From NCBI RefSeq assembly GCF_020781975.1, contig NZ_JAJGNI010000003.1:62001-126000 (forward strand): 64,000 nucleotides of DNA, read 5' to 3'. Both the position numbers and the translations under genes were made by a program. This DNA comes from Microbacterium schleiferi. GTDB lineage: Bacteria > Actinomycetota > Actinomycetes > Actinomycetales > Microbacteriaceae. Below the pieces are notes generated by a model. The model did no database searches and was not told where the DNA came from. It saw only the letters and a program-made list of their open reading frames with translations. The number at the start of each line of letters is the position of its first letter. Within the stretch, counting starts at the first letter, position 1. This document shows, in pieces, positions 58,813 through 64,000 of the stretch.

Positions 58813-59117
58813 TTGTTGCCTTCTCCGTCGCGCCCAGCGGCACAGGCCGTGCCGACGGCTCGGTTCACGATGCCGTGGCCGCAGCAGTGCGGATCGTTCG
58901 CGAATCGGGTCTGCCGCACCGCACCTCATCGATGTTCACCGAGATCGAAGGCGAGTGGGATGAGGTGTTCGCGGTCGTGAAGGCTGCGACCGAGGCTGTC
59001 GGCGCGTACGGTTCCCGAGTCTCGCTCGTGCTCAAGGCCGACATCCGTCCCGGCTACACCGGCGAACTCGACGGAAAACTTGAGCGCCTCGAGCAAGCCC
59101 TCAGCGACGAGTCCTGA
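58809..59117 (+). CDS. MTH1187/YkoF-type thiamine-binding protein
   Basis: 102 residues. FSVAPSGTGRADGSVHDAVAAAVRIVRESGLPHRTSSMFTEIEGEWDEVFAVVKAATEAV resembles the PF01910 (Thiamine_BP) ferredoxin-like fold, with short GEWDE and SLVLKADIRPG motifs. These small cytosolic proteins bind thiamine or hydroxymethylpyrimidine. ATG 58809 overlaps the GT87 stop (ATGA), so it is translationally coupled, with no obvious functional link. Convergent with metX (17-nt gap). Confidence 0.88.
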   Translation: MIVAFSVAPSGTGRADGSVHDAVAAAVRIVRESGLPHRTSSMFTEIEGEWDEVFAVVKAATEAVGAYGSRVSLVLKADIRPGYTGELDGKLERLEQALSDES

Positions 59118-59134
59118 CACCGCAGACTGCGCCG

Positions 59135-60340
59135 TCAGCTCTCCAGGAGCCGGCGCAGGTGGACGCTCACAATAGGCGTCTCGATGAGGAAGCCGTCGTG
59201 GCCGAAGTCGCTCGAGATGACCGCCGCCTGATCGCCATCGAGGCTCGTGCGGATGCCGCGCGCGATGCGATGCTGACCCTCGATGGGGAATAGTCGATCG
59301 CTGTCGATTCCGACCACGAGGGCTGTAGCAGTCACGCGGGCTAGCGCATCCTCGATGCCGCCGCGGTCCCTGCCCACGTCGTGCGAGTTCATCGCCTCCA
59401 CGAGGGTGATGTAGGTGTTGGCGTCAAAACGGCGGGTGAAGCGGTTGCCGTGGAAATCGAGGTACGACTCGACGGCGAACCGGCCGCCATTGCCGAGGGG
59501 GCTGACCTCGGACTGCCACGAGCGTTGGAAACGCTGGTTGAGCTCGGTGGGTGACCGGTAGTTCAGCAGTGCCATGCGCCTGGCGAGCGCAAGTCCGCGG
59601 TGCGGGCCGTCTCCGTCGGCTGCGTCGTAGTACTCGCCCCCTTGGAACCGCGGGTCGACCCGGATCGCATCGAGCTGCACGGAGTTGAGCGCGATCTGGT
59701 CGGCGGTGTTCGCCGGAGGCGCCGACAGCACAGCTACCCGTGCGACCCTGTCGGGGTATTCGATTGCCCACTCGAGCGCGTGCATCCCGCCCATCGACCC
59801 GCCGATGACCGCGGCCCAGACGTCGATGCCGAGGGCATCGGCGAGCTGCCGCTGCGCGTGAACCTGGTCGCGGATCGTGAGGTACGGGAACCGTGCCGCC
59901 CACTCGTACCCGTCGGGCGCGATCGTCGCGGGCCCCGTCGACCCCTGGCATCCGCCTAGCATGTTCGGCGCGACCACGAACCAGCGGTCAGTATCGATCG
60001 CGCTGCCGGGGCCGACAATCCCGTCCCACCAGCCATCGGTGGCATGTCCGGGACCGGCGGGCCCGCGCACGTGCGAGTCGCCGGTCAGCGCGTGCAGGAT
60101 CAGGATCGCATTGTTGCGCGCGGGGGAGAGCTCACCCCACGTCTCGAAGGCGAGGCGGTAGGCCGGAAGCTCGGCGCCACCCTCGGTCCGAAAAGCGCCG
60201 AACGCAGCAAAGTGACGATCTCCGGCGGGGTCGCCATCGCGCCATGCTCCTGTCGCGGGGGGCCTTCCCAGGAGCAGGCGCGCGTCGGCTTCGGTCACGG
60301 GCGAAGAGGGCACCGTGTCTTCCGAGGTCTGCCAGTCCAT
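59135..60340 (-). CDS. metX: Homoserine O-acetyltransferase
   Basis: Alpha/beta hydrolase transferring acetyl from acetyl-CoA to homoserine, the first committed methionine step. 401 residues. LHALTGDSHVRG near residue 70, nucleophile elbow VIGGSMGGMHALEW (Ser near 164), Asp in VVGIDSDRLFPI and His in SSDFGHDGFLIE form the triad. ATG 60340 has GGGAGA 8 nt upstream. Downstream of metY in the same direction, separated by 143 nt containing a very strong hairpin; the two together make homocysteine from homoserine and sulfide. Confidence 0.95.
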   Translation of the reverse strand: MDWQTSEDTVPSSPVTEADARLLLGRPPATGAWRDGDPAGDRHFAAFGAFRTEGGAELPAYRLAFETWGELSPARNNAILILHALTGDSHVRGPAGPGHATDGWWDGIVGPGSAIDTDRWFVVAPNMLGGCQGSTGPATIAPDGYEWAARFPYLTIRDQVHAQRQLADALGIDVWAAVIGGSMGGMHALEWAIEYPDRVARVAVLSAPPANTADQIALNSVQLDAIRVDPRFQGGEYYDAADGDGPHRGLALARRMALLNYRSPTELNQRFQRSWQSEVSPLGNGGRFAVESYLDFHGNRFTRRFDANTYITLVEAMNSHDVGRDRGGIEDALARVTATALVVGIDSDRLFPIEGQHRIARGIRTSLDGDQAAVISSDFGHDGFLIETPIVSVHLRRLLES

Positions 60341-60409
60341 TCGCCCATTCTCCCGGGTCAGGCGCGGTTCCCGTCGCAATATGACGTTCCCCGCGTCCGG
60401 ACTCCAACG

Positions 60410-60469
60410 CCGAAGGGTCGCAACTCGCCGCAGGATCTGGGATCGGTGCGGCGTGTTGCGACCCTTCGG
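60410..60469. terminator. Very long hairpin between metY and metX
   Basis: Arms 60410-60432 and 60447-60469 pair over 23 bp with a single mismatch and a 14-nt loop. In the metY-to-metX direction it follows the metY stop by 15 nt. Could be terminator, attenuator or RNA stabiliser; no T-run on either side. Confidence 0.7.
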
Positions 60470-60483
60470 GTGCGACGCGCAGG

Positions 60484-61806
60484 TCAGGCGTTGGCTGCGG
60501 CTCCGACGCTGCGTGCTGCGGCGAGGGCATGGGCAAGGTCGGCCTTCAGGTCCTCGATGTTCTCGAGACCGACGGAGAGGCGAACCAGCCCAGGAGTCAC
60601 GCCAGCGGTGAGCTGCTGCTCGGGGGTGAGCTGCGAGTGGGTGGTGGATGCCGGGTGGATGACGAGCGAGCGCACGTCTCCGATGTTGGCGAGGTGGCTG
60701 AACAGCTCGAGAGAGTCCACGAAGGCGCGACCGGCGTCGACCCCGCCCTTGAGCTCGAACGAGAGCACAGCGCCGACGCCCTTGGGTGCGTAGGTGTTCG
60801 CGGCGGCGTACCACGGGGAGGTGGGCAGACCCGAGTAGTTCACTGCCGCAACGTCATCCTGGTTCTCGAGCCATTCGGCGATCTCCTGGGCGTTCTGCAC
60901 GTGACGCTCGATGCGCAGCGACAGGGTCTCGATGCCCTGCAACAGCAACCAGGCGTTGATCGGAGAGATCGCCGAGCCGAGGTCGCGCAGCAGCTGGACG
61001 CGTGCCTTGATGATGTAGGCAAGACCGTCGCCGACAGCCGTCGTGTAGGACGCGCCGTGGTAGGACGGGTCGGGCTCGGTGAGGCCGGGGAACTTCTCGA
61101 CGTTCTGCGACCACGCGAACTTGCCGCCGTCGACGATGATGCCGCCGATGGTGGTGCCGTGACCGCCGAGGAACTTCGTCGCCGAGTGAATGACGATGTC
61201 GGCGCCGTGCTCGAGCGGACGGATGAGGAACGGGGTCGCGATCGTGTTGTCGACGATCAGCGGTACGCCGTTCTCGTGGGCGACGGCGGAGACCGAGCGG
61301 ATGTCGAGGACGTTGATCTTCGGGTTGCCGATCGTCTCGGCGAAGAAGAGCTTCGTGTTCGGGCGGACCGCGCGACGCCACTCCTCGGGGTCGTCCTGGT
61401 TCTCGACGAAGGTCGTCTCGATGCCGAGCTTGGCCAGCGTGTACTTGAAGAGGTTGTACGTGCCGCCGTAGATCGAGCTCGACGAGACGATGTGGTCGCC
61501 GGCCTGGGCGATGTTCAGGACAGCGAAGGTCTCGGCGGCCTGGCCGGAGGAGACGAGGAGGGCACCGCTGCCGCCCTCGAGCGCCGCGACGCGCTGCTCC
61601 ACGACGTCCTGCGTCGGGTTCATGATGCGGGTGTAGATGTTGCCGAACTCGGCCAGGGCGAAGAGGTTCTGGGCGTGGTCGGCGTTGTCGAACACGTACG
61701 AGGTGGTCTGGAAGATCGGGGTCGCGCGCGACTTGGTGGTCGGGTCGGGTGCAGCGCCGGAGTGGATCTGCTTGGTCTCGAACTTCCAGTTCTCGGGTGC
61801 GGACAT
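60484..61806 (-). CDS. metY: O-acetylhomoserine aminocarboxypropyltransferase (sulfhydrylase)
   Basis: PLP enzyme turning O-acetylhomoserine plus sulfide into homocysteine. 440 residues from ATG 61806 (AAGGAG 7 nt upstream), matching the MetY start SAPENWKFETKQIHSGA. FALAEFGNIYTRIMNPTQDVVEQRVAALEGG near residue 60, SSSIYGGTYNLFKYTL near 105, the PLP-lysine in IVIHSATKFLGGHGTTIGG near 205, and VRLSVGLENIEDLKADLAHAL at the C-terminus. Upstream of metX. No SAM riboswitch is recognisable in its 138-nt leader. Confidence 0.96.
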   Translation of the reverse strand: MSAPENWKFETKQIHSGAAPDPTTKSRATPIFQTTSYVFDNADHAQNLFALAEFGNIYTRIMNPTQDVVEQRVAALEGGSGALLVSSGQAAETFAVLNIAQAGDHIVSSSSIYGGTYNLFKYTLAKLGIETTFVENQDDPEEWRRAVRPNTKLFFAETIGNPKINVLDIRSVSAVAHENGVPLIVDNTIATPFLIRPLEHGADIVIHSATKFLGGHGTTIGGIIVDGGKFAWSQNVEKFPGLTEPDPSYHGASYTTAVGDGLAYIIKARVQLLRDLGSAISPINAWLLLQGIETLSLRIERHVQNAQEIAEWLENQDDVAAVNYSGLPTSPWYAAANTYAPKGVGAVLSFELKGGVDAGRAFVDSLELFSHLANIGDVRSLVIHPASTTHSQLTPEQQLTAGVTPGLVRLSVGLENIEDLKADLAHALAAARSVGAAANA

Positions 61807-61932
61807 GGTGTGCTCCTTGAGTCTTCGGGGTCGGTCGGCGGGTCGACCGGCCACCACCGAGAGTACGAACATGAGCCCGTGTCAACAACAGTGCGGAAAT
61901 GTGACGTAACACTCGGGCGGTCCCGCGGCGGC

Positions 61933-61938
61933 TAGCGT
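61933..61938 (+). promoter_or_regulatory. -10 box (TAGCGT) for SDR gene
   Basis: TAGCGT-TGAGGT-ATG 61945; 6-nt spacing. Confidence 0.5.
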
Positions 61939-61944
61939 TGAGGT

Positions 61945-62721
61945 ATGACCAGACGCGCTGTGGTGACGGGGGCAAGTTCGGGAATCGGCGCGGCGACGGT
62001 GCGCCGGCTGCGCTCGAGCGGATGGGAGGTCGTCGCTGTCGCGCGACGCGCCGAGCGCCTGGTGGCGCTGCAGGCGGAGACTGGTGCCGTCGCGTTCGCG
62101 GCGGATCTCACGACGGATGCCGACATCGACGCTCTGACGCAGTTCCTCGCCGGCTCCGGCGCCGTGCACGCCCTTGCGCACATCGCCGGCGGAGCTCGTG
62201 GCACCGACCGTGTCGAGGACGGCGAGGCGTCGGACTGGCAATGGATGTACGACGTCAACGTCCTGGCGGTGCAGCGGCTGACACGGGCACTGCTGCCGCA
62301 GTTGCGCCAGAGCGCGGCATCTGACTCTCACGCCGACCTCCTCTTCGTGACCTCTACCGCCGCGCAGGTGGCCTACCCCGGAGGCGGCGGGTACAACGCC
62401 GCCAAGGCAGCCGAGTCGATGCTTGTCAGCGCCCTGCGCCTCGAGCTGAACGGCGAGCCGCTGCGCGTCGTCGAGATCGCCCCCGGAATGGTCTACACCG
62501 AGGAGTTCACGCTGAACCGCGTCGGCGGTGACCGCGAGCGGGCTGCGGCAGTGTACGAGGGCGTGCAGCATCCGTTGACTGCGGAGGATGTCGCTGACGT
62601 CATCGGCTACGCCCTGGAGGCGCCGGGCCACGTGAATCTCGACCTCGTCACCATGCGTCCCGTTGCCCAGTCGGCGCAGCACCTGCTGGCCCGCGGTCCG
62701 CTCCGGCCCCGCCTCTCGTAG
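61945..62721 (+). CDS. Short-chain dehydrogenase/reductase
   Basis: 258 residues. Cofactor motif VTGASSGIGAATVRRL (TGxxxGIG near residue 8), NAG-type AHIAGG near 85, Ser in FVTSTAAQVAY and catalytic YNAAKA near 155. Cytosolic NAD(P)-dependent oxidoreductase of the classical SDR family; substrate unknown. The region between metY and this gene is divergent. Confidence 0.9.
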   Translation: MTRRAVVTGASSGIGAATVRRLRSSGWEVVAVARRAERLVALQAETGAVAFAADLTTDADIDALTQFLAGSGAVHALAHIAGGARGTDRVEDGEASDWQWMYDVNVLAVQRLTRALLPQLRQSAASDSHADLLFVTSTAAQVAYPGGGGYNAAKAAESMLVSALRLELNGEPLRVVEIAPGMVYTEEFTLNRVGGDRERAAAVYEGVQHPLTAEDVADVIGYALEAPGHVNLDLVTMRPVAQSAQHLLARGPLRPRLS

Positions 62722-62764
62722 CCCGACCGCTCGCCCTGCACCACCGGTCACGAGTGTGCGGTCG

Positions 62765-62824
62765 TTGTGTGCGGATGCTGCGCATTTATGTGCCGCAGTT
62801 GCGCACAATAGCAGCACACATGTG
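62765..62824 (+). repeat. Intergenic repeat, copy D
   Basis: Plus-strand GTGTGCGGATGCTGCGCA (16 nt identical with C), TTTATGTGCCGCAGTTGCGCA, AGCAGCACACATGTG. Lies between SDR and MFS stops (convergent). Confidence 0.75.
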
Positions 62825-62850
62825 AGACTGCGCCGCGCTCGGGTGAGCGG

Positions 62851-64000
62851 TCAGGTCATCTGGGAGCTGCCCCGGGTCGCGTCGAGTTGACTCGTATCGG
62901 TGTCGGCGAAGGCCACCTTCGGAACGAACAGCAACAGCAGGGCCGCGAGGAACCCGCCGCCGGCGCAGATCGCCCAGACGGCGAGATAGCCGCCGAGGGA
63001 TGCTGCGGTCTCGCTGGCAACTGCTCCGGCGCCTGCAGCCAGCAGCACCCCGAACACGGCTGACGCGAAGGCGCCGCCCACAGTCTTGGTGGTGTTGGTG
63101 AGCGCCGACGCGATCCCGGTCTGTCCGCGGGGCGCCGCAGCTGCCGCAGCAGCCGGAAGCGCCCCGACCAGGGCTCCGGAGCCGAGGCCCGCGACCATGA
63201 GGTTCAGCAGGACCTGCCACAGCTCGAGGTGGAACGGCAGGAACAGCGTGTAGCCGATGCCGACCAGAAGCGAGGCGCCGATCAGGATGAGTCGCGGGTT
63301 GGCGCGCCGGGACAGGATGGCGAAGATGATGGCGCCGATGATGAGGGAGAGCAGGTAGACGCCGATGACGTAGGAGCGCTGCGAGGCAGACAGTCCAAGA
63401 CCGTAACCGAGGGAGGAATCGGTGCCCGCGTATGTCGACAGCGGCCCCTGGGCGCCGAGCAGGCTGATTCCCACGAGGAAGGCCGTCGTCTGCACCGGCC
63501 ACATCTCGGGACGGCGCAGGACGCGGATGTCGATAGCGGGGTCGTCCTGGCGCAGTTCAAACTTCACGAACCAGACGAAGACGGCGAGTCCTGCGGCGAA
63601 GAGTGCCACTACCCACCACCACGCGTTCTCGCCCAGATCCAGCTGCGGGATCATGCGCATGTAGACGAGGGCGCCGGTGACCAGCAGCAGGCCCCAGGTC
63701 AGCAGCACGAACCCCCACGTGTCCAGGCGCCGGCCGGGCGTCGGCTCGGACTCGGGAACGCCGAGCCAGATGACACCGGCAATGAGGGTGACCGCGATCG
63801 CGGGGATCATCATCGTGACGGTGAGATCGCCGCCGGTGGCTTCGAAGATCGCTCCTGCGGCCAAGGCGCCGGCTATCGCACCGGCCTGCAACCCGACGAC
63901 CAGGAGCCCGGCTGCGCGTCGAGTGGAAGAGACACCCCGGTTCTGGCGGCGACCGCGCTCGAAGATGAGCGCGACCTCGAGGGGCAGCCAGACGACGTAG
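62851..64000 (-). CDS. MFS transporter (5' end outside window)
   Basis: The frame enters from beyond 64000 and stops at 62851, at least 382 residues visible. Multiple membrane segments (LTVTMMIPAIAVTLIAGVIWLG; WGFVLLTWGLLLVTGAL; WWWVVALFAAGLAVFVW; ... AGLGSGALVGALPAAAAAAA), a long loop with DIRVLRRPEMWPVQ and the TGIASALTNTTKTVGGAFASAVFG segment fit the DHA2/EmrB-QacA type of drug efflux permeases. Substrate unknown. The start codon lies outside the window; internal TTG at 63891 is not the start because the family sequence continues upstream. Confidence 0.85.
   Translation of the reverse strand, partial: YVVWLPLEVALIFERGRRQNRGVSSTRRAAGLLVVGLQAGAIAGALAAGAIFEATGGDLTVTMMIPAIAVTLIAGVIWLGVPESEPTPGRRLDTWGFVLLTWGLLLVTGALVYMRMIPQLDLGENAWWWVVALFAAGLAVFVWFVKFELRQDDPAIDIRVLRRPEMWPVQTTAFLVGISLLGAQGPLSTYAGTDSSLGYGLGLSASQRSYVIGVYLLSLIIGAIIFAILSRRANPRLILIGASLLVGIGYTLFLPFHLELWQVLLNLMVAGLGSGALVGALPAAAAAAAPRGQTGIASALTNTTKTVGGAFASAVFGVLLAAGAGAVASETAASLGGYLAVWAICAGGGFLAALLLLFVPKVAFADTDTSQLDATRGSSQMT

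Noticed and set aside
60529..61935. 468-residue plus-strand open frame opposite metY
   Set aside because: Shadow frame opposite conserved MetY; Leu/Arg/Gly/Val-rich with no motif.
61807..61944. SAM or cobalamin riboswitch upstream of metY
   Set aside because: No conserved riboswitch core or pairing pattern could be seen in the 138-nt gap.

Overview
The window is a dense, high-GC bacterial chromosome segment with no rRNA, tRNA, CRISPR array, phage or insertion sequence that I can see. Gene content and order point to a Gram-positive actinobacterium, most likely Microbacteriaceae and probably Microbacterium or a close relative. The evidence is WhiB proteins, MtrA-MtrB-LpqB, long HPF next to SecA, the SigH/RsrA pair, an Rv3235-family protein, the fused E2/E1 KGD enzyme, GuaB1 and the FurA-KatG pair. 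Positions 1-50000 largely follow the conserved actinobacterial neighbourhood that Mycobacterium tuberculosis carries as roughly Rv3219-Rv3260 (whiB1, pdtaS, sigH, aroA, rsgA, secA1, hpf, comF, lpqB, mtrB, mtrA, sahH, manA, DUF3499, zincin-like protein, whiB2). This synteny statement is from memory of that genome.

Layout. 1-8300: O-antigen-ligase-like membrane protein (cut by the window edge), manA, whiB2, a 998-residue membrane glycosyltransferase, a DUF5719 protein, a zincin-like protein and a DUF3499 protein. 8350-15500: ahcY, an RDD/SpoIIM divergent pair, furA-katG with a strong operator and terminator, and aqpZ. 15600-21000: a five-gene overlapping minus-strand operon (membrane protein, DUF4129, DUF4350, MoxR, DUF58). 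21250-27000: mtrA-mtrB-lpqB-comF-hpf. 27085-31350: an opposing block (coiled-coil protein, ABC permease, ATPase, membrane fusion protein) sits between hpf and secA. 31650-41500: secA, an aminotransferase, an Rv3235-family protein, a duplicated-domain hypothetical protein, an HTH protein, a SAF/MinD-like pair, pdtaS and whiB1. 41500-50000: bcp, rsgA-aroA, sigH-rsrA, a diacylglycerol-kinase-like gene and kgd. 50200-55500: guaB1, an AbiEi/DUF559-like gene, and two CNNM/CorC transporters led by a proline-rich mini-ORF. 55500-64000: ene-reductase, nnrD, a GT87 mannosyltransferase, a thiamine-binding protein, metX-metY, an SDR and an MFS transporter (cut by the window edge).

Sequence-level themes. 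(i) Many genes begin 5-9 nt after a TANNNT box with no Shine-Dalgarno, the signature of leaderless mRNAs. (ii) sigH has an exact GGAAT-N18-GTT autoregulatory promoter overlapping the divergent aroA start, and a second internal leaderless promoter, predicting two SigH isoforms. (iii) A previously unnamed family of about 60-bp intergenic repeats occurs four times (14625, 51700, 52924, 62765). Two inverted copies bracket the AbiEi-like gene that interrupts the guaB1-CNNM neighbourhood. (iv) A 22-codon acidic/proline/arginine leader ORF directly precedes and overlaps the first CNNM gene, resembling Mg2+-sensing leaders such as MgtL. (v) The octamer CGGCATCC/GGATGCCG is about ten-fold over-represented by hand count.
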